This document shows positions 24,291 to 36,300 of a stretch of DNA of 64,000 bases, piece by piece. Both the position numbers and the translations under genes were made by a program. The DNA is from Denticeps clupeoides (taxonomy: Eukaryota > Chordata > Actinopteri > Clupeiformes > Denticipitidae). Position 1 is the stretch's first letter, and the number at the start of each line of letters is the position of its first letter. A model generated the notes under the pieces. It searched no databases. It had not been told where the DNA came from and saw only the letters and a program-made list of their open reading frames with translations. The stretch is taken from assembly GCF_900700375.1 (NCBI RefSeq), contig NC_041717.1:18060090-18124089 (forward strand). Reading direction: 5' to 3'.

Positions 24291-25894
24291 GTGCCGTGCC
24301 ATGAATTCCCCTTCCTGGGAAATCTCCAGTTTTCAAAAAAGCTCTTGTACACAGTTCACATCTAACATGACTTAATTCTGTTCAACATGGGTCTGCATTT
24401 GCTATTTTAAAGAACCGCTGCAGGCAGCAGTTTCATTTAGAGCATTTCATAATGAAGTCTGAGAGTCTGGGGGTTTTCACCAGAAATTACTCTGAAAGGG
24501 AAACTAGTGAAGAAAAAATGGTGATGGGTGCTCCCCAGCAAATGAGTGCCTTTTCTTATAACCCCAAAGCTGCTCAGTTCAGTCGGCTCTGAGCAAGTAA
24601 AAAGATTGATTGCCCCTCCTGTGCTCCTGGCATGGCAGACACGCCCACAGCCAGGCATTTACGTGGCTCGACAAATACCTGTGACAAATACCTGTGACCA
24701 CAGCCTAATGCTCTGATAGCACAGAATGTGAGCCAGTCATCTTGTTGTCCCTTTGGTATATGTTGTGCTGTGAACAGGGGCAGAATAAAAGGTGGTGGTT
24801 AGTTTGTGTGTTGTGTGAAGTCTCCTCATCGTTTAGGCCCCATCAACACGACAATGCTTTTTTCTAAACCGGGTTTTAAAGATTACAGACCACTGCCTGA
24901 ATGCTGATTTAAACCCCTCTCCACACCAGTAAGTGTAACAACTCGGTCTCACCCAAAGTGGTCTTCTTGTTTCACGCCTAGTTAAAAAGCAGGAACATGT
25001 TGTTGTTTTGTCCTTTCATCAGAAATGTACTCCATAGAGAGGATTTATTGTAGTAGCTTTATGAGGTTCTGCAGCTGCTGCAGCACATCCACAAACATGA
25101 TATCTGCCATTTTTGTATATATGACACATTTGGACGCAAGGTCAGATCGGATAGAAATTTTCCTGTTCTAGTGAAAAAAGTTCTTGTTTGGAAGGGGCCT
25201 TAATGAAAGCTGGAAAGCTAGCTGTTTTCTCACTGTTATGTCCATTTAAGGCATTAGCTTGACTCTGGGGACCTCACAGATGGACCACGTTGAGGTCATC
25301 TTGGCAACTCAACATGTTCCAGTATCCAAGTTCTAATATAGCTATGGTCTATGGTCTACCCTTATCTCTTTTTTTAGATCCTTGACCAGACAGTTGCTCA
25401 TTAAGTTCTTACCTTCTTCACTGGTTGGAACAATTAGTTCTCAAGGGAGTGCGAAGATGCTGTGTGGTCTTGGAGGCTTCCTTAAACTTCAGGGGTCCGT
25501 TCATACCGTTCACATTGGAAATGACCTGTTTTATCTCCTAGCCAAGGAGGTTGTATAGTCTGGATTTTCCTCAGTTCTTCCCAGCTAATGCATTATGTTA
25601 CTCAGCTCAATTGAAAGTATAGATTCATGGGTTGTGTAAATGATCAGTACTCTTTGTCTATTTTAAATATGTAAATAATCAAGTGCCCTAATTAGGGTTA
25701 GATATGGTTGGATTTAAATGACTGGTAAAACAATTTTCCAGCCAATACTTTTCCAACTCTGACACTGGTTATAAAGAACTTTTACTTACTTTCCATTATG
25801 GTTCAATGAAGTATCTATCCCTCTATCTGCAGCTTATACTGCATCTGTTAATGTGCATCTGTATAGGTGGCAGGTCATCTCCTACATGAGATAT
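24291..25894. other. Intergenic between chemokines 2 and 3
   Basis: No gene recognised. The right part is related to the block at 28795-28950 upstream of chemokine 3, showing that the duplication unit reached beyond the gene. Confidence 0.5.
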
Positions 25895-26015
25895 CATGGT
25901 TTCCCTTGTGGTGGTTTAGAAGAACTGCCCAGGAAACAGCGATGAAAGGAAAATGAAACTGAAAGTAAAAGGAAGGACGTGACCGGCATCCCAGACGAGC
26001 ATTAGGGTTTTCGTT
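25895..26015. promoter_or_regulatory. Duplicated block with tandem ISRE (copy 1)
   Basis: GAAAATGAAACTGAAAGT at 25949-25966 contains overlapping GAAANNGAAA units, the consensus of the interferon-stimulated response element/IRF sites. It lies 1.77 kb upstream of chemokine 2. The flanks (GTGGTTTAGAAGAACTGCCC; CCCAGACGAGCATTAGG) recur at 28835-28940. Confidence 0.6.
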
Positions 26016-26660
26016 TTTTAGAATGAATGTATGAATGTATAAGGCAGCTCAATATGTTGCATGAAACACCACACATGCAACACCCACATTGTTCATCACA
26101 TGGCTGAATTGCTTCAACCTCAGACTGGCTTTTTTTTTGTCTCGTGTGGTGGAAAAGCTAATCTCAGTTTTGATTCAGTTATGTCCATTCTACATTTTAC
26201 TTTTATCATAAATATAATATTTGTTGTACTGTCTATATTGTCTATTATATTGTCTATACATTCACAATGGCTGCTTTATAAAAACACATTTTTTCAAAGT
26301 GTTGGAAATGTGGTCTGGAGAGAATGAACTCCAGGGTAAACAATTGTTAATTTCATTTTAGTGTTTTGTATAGCATTTATTTAGAAATAAACCACCACAT
26401 TTTAATCATAGAACTGAACAACTTTACATTTATATAATGATTCTAATCACAGTTGGATTGTGATTAACTGTTAAAACATGAATGATTTACCTGATGTTGC
26501 TATGTGATTGTTGTGATGGAAATGTTATTAATAAATGTATGTTATTTTGTTACATTCATCAGTGCAAAATTCATGCTCTGGTTTGTTTATGTCCAGGTGT
26601 ATTAGTCTCCAAAGACAATGACAAAATGATACATGTTTTTTTTTTTTATATAAATGAGCC
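26016..26660. other. Intergenic, AT-rich; right part resembles the chemokine 2 3' flank
   Basis: No gene. The block at about 26440-26660 matches 23190-23340 beyond the chemokine 2 poly(A) site (ATGATTCTAATCACA...TTGGATT; TTAGTCTCCAAAGACAATGA), further evidence of tandem duplication. Confidence 0.5.
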
Positions 26661-26666
26661 TTTATT
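26661..26666 (-). terminator. Poly(A) signal of chemokine 3
   Basis: AATAAA on the reverse strand in the block shared with chemokine 2. A SINE A copy lies between this signal and the stop codon. Confidence 0.6.
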
Positions 26667-26862
26667 TACATTTACAGCATTTATCAGATGCCCTTATCCA
26701 GAGTGACTTACAATCAGTAGTTACAGGGACAGTCCCCCTGGAGCAACAACTCAGGGTTAAGTGTCTTGCTCAGGGACACAAGTGGGATTGCAACCTGGGT
26801 CTTCTGGTTTATAGGCGAGTTTGTTACCCCTAGGCTACTACCACCCTACCCTACTACCACCC
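26664..26862 (-). repeat. SINE family A inside the chemokine 3 3' UTR
   Basis: The tail complement TTTACAGCATTTATCAGATG is at left and the A-box complement TAGGCTACTACCACC at right. The head end is followed by a short repeat of CTACTACCACCCTA. The insertion sits immediately next to the poly(A) signal. Confidence 0.9.
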
Positions 26863-27045
26863 TATTTTTCTCAGAATGTATATGTACATCTTAATGTGGA
26901 TTTTTCATTAAGAAAATAACTTATATGTACCACATATAAACACAGCTGTGCAGTCTACTTAATAGTTTAACATTAAAAAATTTACAGTGAGTCCATATAC
27001 AATATTCACACAGTGATTCCCATATTCTTTCCAGCCTCTTTCTGG

Positions 27046-27894
<849 letters not shown>

Positions 27895-27934
27895 CGTTCC
27901 TGTGGTTCTCAGCTGATGAAAGTCAGCGCTGCAG

Positions 27935-27995
27935 ACCGGCTTTTATCTGCTTAGTGAGGGCTTCCCCCCCGGTCTTGCATCACACTGGGCGCCCA
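27935..27995 (-). promoter_or_regulatory. Core promoter of chemokine 3
   Basis: Reverse strand: AGATAAAAGCCGG (TATA-like), then upstream GGGGGGGAAGCCC (kappaB-like) and GTGTGATGCAAG (C/EBP-ATF-like). The layout is the same as in chemokine 2. Confidence 0.6.
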
Positions 27996-28396
27996 GCCCA
28001 GCCATGCGAAGAAACTTCCCCTTTCTAGAAAATGCCTCAGTCAAAGGAAACGGGACAGATGCAGGTTACGATTTGCATCTAAAACCACATTACTCTGCAC
28101 AAAATATGTCTAAAATTGATTTGATTTGTTTTGCGTCTTGCAGTGGTTCTGGTCCACAATGCAACTGATTCGCATCCGGAGTGTTTCGCAATGCAGCCTG
28201 ACAAGACATGATCCACAATCTTTATCAGGAATCATCTTTCTCTAAAAGGGGAACTAGTGAAGCAAAATCATTGTAAAATATTTTAACAATCCTGTCTGCT
28301 CTTTTGGATTTAAAAAAGTTCTGTTTCTATGCAATTTGTTAGCAACAGCCTAAACAGTACTGCTGTTTCTTGCAGCAATGCAATTGTTCACACTTG
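27996..28396. other. Intergenic; partly homologous to the region upstream of chemokine 2
   Basis: No gene recognised. Short blocks (AAAGGGGAACTAGTGAAGCAAAA) match 24495-24520. Confidence 0.4.
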
Positions 28397-28609
28397 AAAG
28401 TGAAGTGATTGTCACACGTGATACACAGCAGCACAGCACACAGTGCACACAGTGAAATTTGTCCTCTGCATTTAACCCATCACCCTGAGTGAGCAGTGGG
28501 CAGCCATGACAGGCGCCCGGGGAGCAGTGTGTGGGGACGGTGCTTTGCTCAGTGGCACCTCAGTGGTACCTTGGCAGATCGGGATTCGAACCAGCAACCT
28601 TCTGATTAT
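28397..28609 (-). repeat. SINE family B copy, head truncated
   Basis: It has tail, body and B-box complement (GGGATTCGAACCAGC); the A-box end is missing. Confidence 0.85.
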
Positions 28610-28834
28610 TGTTTTGGAGGAATGTTGGTCTCTTGATGAAAAAAGATGAATATGGACAGTTGGACAGTGTGTTGTATGTAATACACACATATATCTGAAA
28701 GCCTCCGATCCTCACAGCACACTGATCCCATCATTGTTGGACAGAATGGACCGAAACTGTGACTTTGCGTGTGTTTATTTGTGTTCATGTGCAGAGGATG
28801 TCATGGTTCCTCTTGTGGAGGCTCTTCAGGTTTA

Positions 28835-28945
28835 GAAGAAATGCGGCGCTGCCCAGGAAGCAGCTTTCAGCAGTGAAAGGAAAATGAAACTGAAACTAAA
28901 ATGAAGGATGTGGCTGGCAGCCCAGATGAGCATTAGGTGTTTAAT
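28835..28945. promoter_or_regulatory. Duplicated block with tandem ISRE (copy 2)
   Basis: GAAAATGAAACTGAAACT at 28880-28897 holds a GAAANNGAAANNGAAACT array. It is 0.99 kb upstream of chemokine 3, in a block paralogous to 25895-26015. Confidence 0.65.
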
Positions 28946-28989
28946 TATTCCCCAAAGATGCAGAGGGGAAAGAAGAAGAAAAGTGCCGT

Positions 28990-29085
28990 GAATAGAACCT
29001 CCGTGGCACCTCAGTGGCACCTTGGCGGCTCGGGATTCGAACCTTCTGATTTACGGGTCCGCTTCCTTAACCACTAGGCCACCCA
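28990..29085 (-). repeat. SINE family B, head part only
   Basis: It contains the complements of the B box (GGGATTCGAACC) and A box (AACCACTAGGCCACC) but no tail. It lies against the chemokine relic. Confidence 0.8.
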
Positions 29086-29089
29086 TCTG

Positions 29090-29245
29090 TCGAGAACCCA
29101 CACACCTACAGGCCGGTTGCCTCTGACCTGGAGCGGTACACCAGATATAGAAGAGCAGGGAAGATTCTCCAGAAGCTCAACTGTGATTGGAGCAGAGGGC
29201 AGGTAGATGAGAATGATTATGAAATCTGCCTCAGCTTGAGTTGAA
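29090..29245 (-). pseudogene. Chemokine relic (start of exon 2, intron 1, part of exon 1)
   Basis: The order of blocks follows chemokines 2 and 3: ACCCACACACCTACAGG and TCTGACCTGG (exon 2 start and acceptor), then GATATAGAAGAGCAGGGAAG, CAGAAGCTCAACTGTGATTG and GAGCAGAGGGCAGGTAGATG, which match intron 1 and exon 1 of chemokine 3 at 27790-27870. The exon 1 donor and reading frame are lost and no exons 3-4 follow. It is the remains of a fifth member of the tandem array, oriented like the others. Confidence 0.7.
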
Positions 29246-29349
29246 AGTTGTGCGTTGTGGGTTTGATACAGTGTCTCCGACCATTGCACATGATCCCGTC
29301 ATCCTCGGGCAGCTGAAGTCTACGTTTGTAAGTGTTTATGTGTGTTTAT

Positions 29350-29425
29350 ATGTTTCCAGGTTTAGAAGAACAGCAGCAGGACTCAGTAGGAAGAAAAGGA
29401 AACAGAAACCGATTTTTCATATATT
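29350..29425. promoter_or_regulatory. Duplicated block with ISRE (copy 3)
   Basis: After the shared AGGTTTAGAAGAACAGC, GAAAAGGAAACAGAAACC at 29393-29410 keeps three GAAA units at two-base spacing. It sits about 150 bp upstream of the chemokine relic and downstream of chemokine 4. Confidence 0.55.
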
Positions 29426-29678
29426 GTATTTATCAGAAATTCAACTTTTACCATAGTTGTTGCAATTATTATAATAGAAAATAGCTAAAAATGACAATGA
29501 TGTATTTATTTTTATAAAAATGAATAATGCATATTTCATAAAGGCAAAGCAACAAAACTAAATTGCATAAATCACAAAGTGAAGTATAAAACTACATGAT
29601 AGTGAACGTTATTGAAACAGATACGAGACATATATTGAGACCTGTAGAAGATTTGTATCTAATCTGGGATCAGTCAGA

Positions 29679-30264
29679 TTAAGCTGGTCGTTTTCCATTC
29701 CTTCTGTTCTTCTTTTTCTGTTTGAGATCTGGACTCGGGCCACTGAAAGAGAGTATCATCATCATCATCATCATCATTTCAGGATTTTAGCCTGGATTAG
29801 TCATTCTACTACACATTCTCACCATCTCATTTCTTCCTTCTTACCGTTTTGCCTTGAGGACATTTCTTCCCTGTTTACTAGTAGGATCTAGGCACGCCAG
29901 CCTCCTTCCTTTGAACATGACCCTGAAGCACACAGAGTTAACAGAAAAGAATTCAAGGGATGAGGAGAAGAGAAAAAGTCATGGGGACTCACAAAATCTC
30001 CAGTCGCGGGCAGGAAACGGTGGCAGGGAAAACGCTGATCTCCCTGGCTTGTTTAAGCCTCAGGGCGTTCGCCGTGTCTTTGCAGAGACACCGTTCAGAA
30101 GGTCCGCCCGCGACGCCTGGAAAATGGACAGCTCAGGGCCTCACCTACAGCTCGTCGCATGCAAACAAACCCCGGGTCACGGAGGGAACGTCCTCACCTC
30201 CGCACTCTGTCACCGCAACTCCAAAAACTGTCACCCAAAGCGCTGCGACAGTGATGGCGTTCAT
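29679..30264 (-). CDS. CXC chemokine 4, CXCL11/9-like with strongly basic tail
   Basis: Predicted secreted chemokine of 110 residues. Exons from the right: 30198-30264, 29993-30116, 29845-29922, 29679-29742. The signal peptide is in MNAITVAALWVTVFGVAVTE. Cysteines are C32 and C34 (S-E-R-C-L-C), C58 and C74; no ELR. The core has AREISVFPATVSCPRLEIL and the helix NVLKAKR. The last exon is longer than in its neighbours and encodes a lysine/arginine-rich tail (LKQKKKNRRNGKRPA), recalling the basic C-terminus of CXCL9/CXCL11 that binds glycosaminoglycans. It is the most diverged of the four, yet it keeps exon 2 at 124 bp and the same phases. A reverse-strand AATAAA (29510-29505) follows, and an AATAAAAG TATA-like box lies about 50 bases upstream of the ATG. 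Confidence 0.92.
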
Positions 30265-30435
30265 GGCGGGCACCGAGAAGCAGACAAAGAGAGGCGAGGG
30301 GGGGGGTTCCCTAGACTTTTATTGCCGGAGCTATACTTTCGTTTTTCCCCGTTCAACGACCAATGCAACATTCCAGAAGAAGTGACCTTGGAACCCTTCG
30401 CTAATCTCAGAGTAAACATCTGATTCCTGCTTCTA

Positions 30436-31047
30436 GCTGGTCTACCTCTATGTACCATCCAACCTTTACAACTAATAAAAAAATGCAGCAGCACGACTAA
30501 TCTTCAACCTTCCCAAATTCTCCCACACCACCCCTCTGCTACGTTCCCTCCACTGGCTCCCAGTAGCTGCACGCATCAGATTCAAAATACTGATGCTGGC
30601 CTACAAAGCCAAACATGGAGTAGCACCATCCTACCTCACAGCCCTTATTACACCTCGCACTGCACCTCGTATACTCCGAGCCTCCAGTACTGCTCGCCTG
30701 GTCCCTCCATCTCTGAAGGTAAAAGGAAGACGCTCATCTAGACTCTTCTCCGTCTTGGCACCTCGGTGGTGGAATGAACTTCCCCTGGAGGTCAGAACAG
30801 CTTAGTCATGGAGCTCAAGACCTTCCTCTTTAGAGAATATTTAGATGAACTTGTAACCTTCTTATTGTCTGACTTATATATAGAAACTATAACAGAGTGA
30901 ATAAAAAGATTGTATTCATAGTTGGGGGTCCTAGTGAACCAGAGTTGATCACTTCATTGATGGTAACATGAAAGCACGTTGTAAGTCGTTCTGGATAAGG
31001 GTGTCTGTCATATGCCTTGAATGTAAATGTAAATGCTCCGGCCAGTG
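30436..31047 (+). mobile_element. L2-type LINE 3' fragment
   Basis: The frame at 30593 gives [20 protein letters not shown] and [16 protein letters not shown], the C-terminal end of an L2 ORF. The 3' tail reads AAGTCGTTCTGGATAAGGGT and ends in ATGTAAATGTAAATG. It is 5'-truncated. A closely related copy lies at 51535-52302. Confidence 0.85.
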
Positions 31048-31402
31048 AGCACATATCAGAACTAGCCGAAACCCCCCTTTTTTTAACAAACAGCCGGCGG
31101 GCCAAGACTGGAATCTTGTTTCGGAAATTTTCTCAATGAATCTGAAATGTTGATTAATGTTGGGCTTAACAGAATTAATACCGATTCGATCAAACACGCA
31201 AAGTGATGGATCCCACCCATCCGGGTGCAGTGGACCGCTTACTGAGTCACTGAAGGTAACTACAGCAGGGAGCTCGAACTTTTACTATTATGAATATATA
31301 TCCATGAGGGAGCTTTACACGTTTTCTTGTCATGCGCAACTGATAGATTTTTAATATCAAAAAGTCACATCCTGTGAATGGACCATGAAAGTTGGTGTTT
31401 GA

Positions 31403-31416
31403 GCGCCACCTGGTGC
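31403..31416 (-). promoter_or_regulatory. Candidate CTCF site
   Basis: GCGCCACCTGGTGC fits the reverse complement of the CTCF core (CCASYAGRKGGCRS type) with one mismatch. It sits between the chemokine cluster and RUFY3. Confidence 0.35.
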
Positions 31417-31450
31417 GAGGACTCTGACACGAGTAATGAAGGTGTGAAAA

Positions 31451-31625
31451 AGAAGCGACTATCACTGCGAAACACACCAGCATAGCATACGGTGACACAA
31501 CGAAATGTGTCCACTGCATTTAACCCATCAGCCTTGGCGAGCAGTGGGCAGCCACGAAAGGCGAGTGTGGGGATGGTGCCTTGATCAAGGGGACCTCAGT
31601 GGCACCTTGGCTTCCTTCCCTTCTA
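31451..31625 (-). repeat. SINE family B, partial
   Basis: The tail and body are present (CGAAATGTGTCCACTGCATT, then CAGCCTTGGCGAGCAGTG); the tRNA-like head is lost. Confidence 0.75.
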
Positions 31626-31875
31626 GGCCGAGACTAACTAGCTTCCAACATGGCCCCAACTGATCGCAGCTTTAAACAATAGTTATACATAAAGCCAGTC
31701 TTCCGTTAAGACTTTTATGGATACATTTTCATCAATGCGGGGTGTTTTTGCCCTAATATACTTATTAACCGCTTATTATCAATATTTTAGAGATAGTAAA
31801 AGCAATTCTAGCCACCTCCCACGTATTAGAACATAATTGCTGAAAATGTATGATGACACTGAAATATTTAGTATA

Positions 31876-32400
31876 TACAGTACAGGCCGAAGGTTTGGAC
31901 ACACCTTCTCATTCAATGTGTTTTCTTTATTTTTATGATCATTTACATTGGTAGATTCTCACTGAAGGCATCAAAACTATGAATGGAGTTTGGAGTTATG
32001 TACTTAACAAAACGTGGAGACCTGGCCTCCACAGTCACCGGACCTGAACCCAATCCAGATGGTTTGGGGTGAGCTGGACCGCAGAGTGAAGGCAAAGGGG
32101 CCGACAAGATCTAAACACCTCTGGGAACTCCTTCAAGACTGTTGGAAAAGCATTTCAGGTGATAACCTCTTGAAGCTCATCGAGAGAATGCCAAGAGTGT
32201 GCAAAGCAGTAATCACAGCAAAGGAACTAGAATATAAAACATGTTTTCAGTTATTTCACAATTTTTGTTAAGTACATAAATCCACATGTGTTCATTCATA
32301 GTTTTGATGCCTTCAGTGAGAATCTACCAATGTAAAGGGTCATGAAAATAAAGAAAACACATTGAATGAAGAGGTGTCCAAACTTTTAGCCTGTACTGTA
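31876..32400 (+). mobile_element. Internally deleted Tc1-like element
   Basis: Terminal repeats TACAGTACAGGCC...TTTGGACACACCTTCTC and the complement at the right end enclose only the last part of a transposase ([20 protein letters not shown] at 32014, ending at about 32271). Flanking TA. Related copies are at 40728, 54677 and 57096. Confidence 0.85.
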
Positions 32401-33050
32401 TAATATGACCTAAATAATAGCACCACTGCAAGTTACTACACCTGCAAAGTTTACTAGGTAGCTATGCATTCATTCTGCAAGTATTTCTTCCCACGATTTA
32501 CAGACACGGATACATTGATGAAGATCCCCATGTAACTCTGGAACATTTTACAAAGTGCTGTCAAATGTAGCTGGATTAACATAAAATCCTGTGGTTAGAC
32601 ACCCATCATTCACTTTTCACAACAATTTTTGTAATAGACACTTGAGAAAGAGGCGTGGCTTGCGTGTCTTCATCTGACAATTTAATATTTTTTGACTCAT
32701 ACATAATCATACACGGTATGATATGCAGTGAAATGCTTTAGCGACTGCTACAGACCACAGTATTGCAAATATTGCTAGTATTACAATGAACCAATATGTA
32801 AATATTGCAAACATAACTAAATATGTCTTTAACATAGATCATAAATATGTGTAACGGGTAGGGTGAAGGTGCGCAAATTAGTGAAGTCAAAGTAAAAAGT
32901 AAAAAAAGGTTTTAAAAAATTGTGCAATAGTAAAAAGAGTAAAAGTTCCATTTTGTATGGATATTGAAGATGTTTTTACACTGTACTTTTTTTTTTTTTT
33001 TTTAACTCAGCCAGTGTTTCTTTTTGTTGCCGCTTTAAATGGACTTCAGG
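32401..33050. other. Intergenic, AT-rich, upstream of RUFY3
   Basis: Nothing recognised apart from a poly-T run at about 32985-33003. Confidence 0.5.
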
Positions 33051-33315
33051 CGCACTGCCAGTGTAAAAGTCGCCGCAGGGGAAATTGGCGCCTGCGCCTT
33101 TAAGGGGTTACGGGACGTAAACACTGCGTGACGTCACGTGGTGCGCGGACGGCGAGGAGCGCGCGGTCGCGGGTCGCTGTGTCTCTCCGTCACTTCGGCT
33201 TCGTTTTATTTTACTTTCTTTTTTTCTTTTTTCTTTTTTTGCCGGGTCCCGTTTGCGGCGCCATGCGGCGGAGGCGCTTCGCGGTCGTCGCCGTTTAAAC
33301 GCGCCCGTTGCGAAG
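33051..33315 (+). promoter_or_regulatory. CpG-rich promoter 1 of RUFY3
   Basis: The stretch is CpG-dense with no TATA box. TGACGTCACGTG at 33129-33140 fuses a full CRE (TGACGTCA) with an E-box (CACGTG). Confidence 0.65.
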
Positions 33316-36300
33316 ATGGCGGAGCGCCGCGCCGAGTCCCGACAAGTTCCCGAAACTCCGGAGAGTCCCGCGCAGGTCGCGAGGCCGCAGCCCGCCGACA
33401 AGAACGGCGTCGCGGCCGGGAGCCCGGACGAGAGCCTGTCCCCGACGTCGGTCATCTTCTTCAGGGAGGCGCTGGACTCCGCCAGCGTGCAGTTCGGACA
33501 GCGGGTCCCTGCCGCCGCCGCACCGGTGCGCTACGAGTTTCACATCCAGAGGTCAAAGGCCAAAGGTGAGTTGTTACCGCGGACAGGACCCGTGACCCCG
33601 TGTTGCGTTTATTAAATTACACCTCGTGAGCCGTTCATCACCTGATCCATAAACTGGTCCGCACGTGACGTCACGGTTGGAGCCATGAACCCACGTTTTT
33701 TTTTTTTTGCAGCGCAGTGCTTTTGACCCTTGACCTCGTCGTTTTACGATCACATTCGTCTACTGCTGTGCTCTTAATCCCGTGTCACCTCCGAGGCTGC
33801 AGAATTTCTATATTAATAACCTCCCTGCAGATGGATCGTATGGAGCCAGTTTCTGCACCTGAGGTCTTTAGGTCTTTTCGCATTTAGAGTTTTTCTTTCT
33901 GTAAGATGCTTGAATGGAAGGTTCACTGGTTTAAAGTCCCCTGCTGACTTTCGGTCTTGGTCCTTGTATTTGCTTTGGCCAGAGAATATAACGGCAAGTC
34001 AGACTGTGTGCCAGACTGACCGGTTTCGAATTTGATGTCACGGTGGGAGAGAATGCTTGTCTTGAAGATGCACTGAGGAACACAATGAAGCTGGCGTGTC
34101 CACCAGAGAGTGGTCACATTTGACTCTGGGCGTTTTCAGACGTCTGATTAGTGGACAGGGAACTGGTTTAGGTGACTTAATGATGTCATGGTGAAAATGA
34201 CTGTTCTAGAGCATCGGGAGAGGAGGCCAGGCTCAGATCTGTCTGTGTTTTGGAAGCGTTGTCAGCACGTTTTAATATGGCATGAGACACACACACAGAA
34301 ACAATAAAATCAAATTTATTCACAAAAAAATCACATCTACATAACATAAATGATTAATTTTACATATATTTGTGAATGTTTGTTATTCTATTTATTTTAT
34401 TTGGGGGGAGGTTTTTATTGGTGATTTTTTTTTTATTATTATTATTATTAAACATATTTTTGTAATGAATTTCCATGAAAAAGGACAGAGGAAATGAGAG
34501 GAAGATGCTTTTTTTTTTTTTTTTTTGCGCACCCTCTGGTCATGTGACCACCCCCTCAGACCGTTCAGGCGGCCATCTTGGTCAACACCCACCCAGTGCA
34601 TTGCGCACAGCCAACCCCAGTTATCCGCGGCGGGGGCTGTGCAGGGCGGGCAGGCACGGGCTGCAATTCCTCTGCGTTGCCGCGGCGACTCCCGACCGCG
34701 AGGAGAGCAGCTTTCATTTCTCCCGTCGGCTGGAGGAGAGGCAGCAAGGGGGGAGGTGCTCAGCTGGGTGGGAGAATCGCATCTCGTCCTCCTTTTGTGC
34801 CTCCTGCTCCTCGGCGGCGGCGCTGGCCAGAGGTCGAGCGCTGGTTCTCCTGGCGAGGGCCCCCGGACGGCGGCAGGTTGTTTTTGTCGGCATCAGCTGA
34901 GTCATCATGTCCGACCTGACGCCCCAGAGCGACGCCCCGACCCCCACCACCGACAAGATCACGCAGGCGGCGCGGGAGACCATCTACCTGTGCAACTTCC
35001 GCGTGTCGGTGGACGGGGAATGGCTGTGCCTCCGCGAGCTCAACGACATCTCGCTCACGCCGGACCCCGAGCCGGCGCACGAAGGTACGTCTGCGGCCTG
35101 CGGACCCCCCTCTGTCCCAGGGGGACCCGGCATCCCGACAGCGGATCTGGAAACGTGTGTGTGTAGAGATATGTAATTTTTAACAGCCAGGCCTTTACCC
35201 ATCTCGCTCGCTGTGGGTGTGGCCGCCATTAAACAAAACAAATCTCGTCATTGAGGCGTGTCAGCAGATTCCCCAGATCTTCGGAGGCTTCTCCTCCTCC
35301 CCTGCGCCTTACGGTCCCGCCTGCTCCGGTCAAATTAAATCAAGAAGCACGAGGAACCAGTAGACACATGCGCTGTAGTCTTTTTGTTGTGCAGTTACAA
35401 GCGGCGGGACAAAATATTTTGTATGTAGGCAAATGCTTAGATTATCGTGCATTGTCATTGGGACCGGATCGGATAATCAGACTGATTCTTTATTCCCGAC
35501 ATCTGGAATCTTGTGGCAATCTGATCCTCTCCCTTCGTGAATTATTGATTTGGGGTCGATCCAAATCGTCAATATCCACAATATCTGAACACCGACCCTT
35601 CGGGCCACCCCTGACCGGGGCTTCCTCGTGGGAGGGGCTTGCCGCTGCTGGGCGGAGAGCCCGCCGGATCTCTGATGAACCGTTGACCTGGACGTGTGCT
35701 GGACTCCCTGACTCAGCAGGGTCTGTGGCGTCTGATGCTGGACAAGCGCCATTTTTACGCCCAGCCTTATGTACTGTGGCGGAGATGCAGTCTACGTTGG
35801 GTTTTCCCCCGGAAATCTTGTAAAAGTACAACGCATCATCGCATTACTAGATTAGTTCACAAAAATATTCCTGTTCCTGCTCTTGCACGTTCCTGTAGAC
35901 TTTCTGTATCATTCAAAACGGCTTTTAAATAAAAGGAACTTCCCTTCTGGTCTGAGTAGTAGAATTCCCGGAAAACTGAGCATGACTTTTTATTTTTTAT
36001 TTTTTTTTAGTTATGCATGAATTAACTGCACAAAGATGCATAGCGGTGGGAAGAGTGCCGCTGTGACAAGCCTGCACACGGTTACACGGCACAAAGTAGC
36101 TTAGCATCGCAGCGCTACAGTGGATTCCCGGAGGGTGGGGGGGGTTCTGTTGCTTCGCTTTATCTCCGCGGGGTGCGTGACCCCACCCTACCTTTTTCCA
36201 TTGCTGTTTGCAGAGACTCGCGAATTTCACAGATTTGCTTGAACAAATGCTCATGCGGGATGAGCTGCTCGACCTGCTCAGGGCTCATGTTGCTGATAGG

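Noticed and set aside
30320-30362. ISRE in the chemokine 4 promoter
   Set aside because: GAAAAACGAAAG has three rather than two bases between GAAA units and is a weak match.
33138-33615. Overlapping frames at RUFY3 exon 1a and its reverse strand
   Set aside because: GC-rich shadows; the frame from 33316 ends at a phase-matched GTGAGT donor and is the only one that joins the RUN-domain exon.
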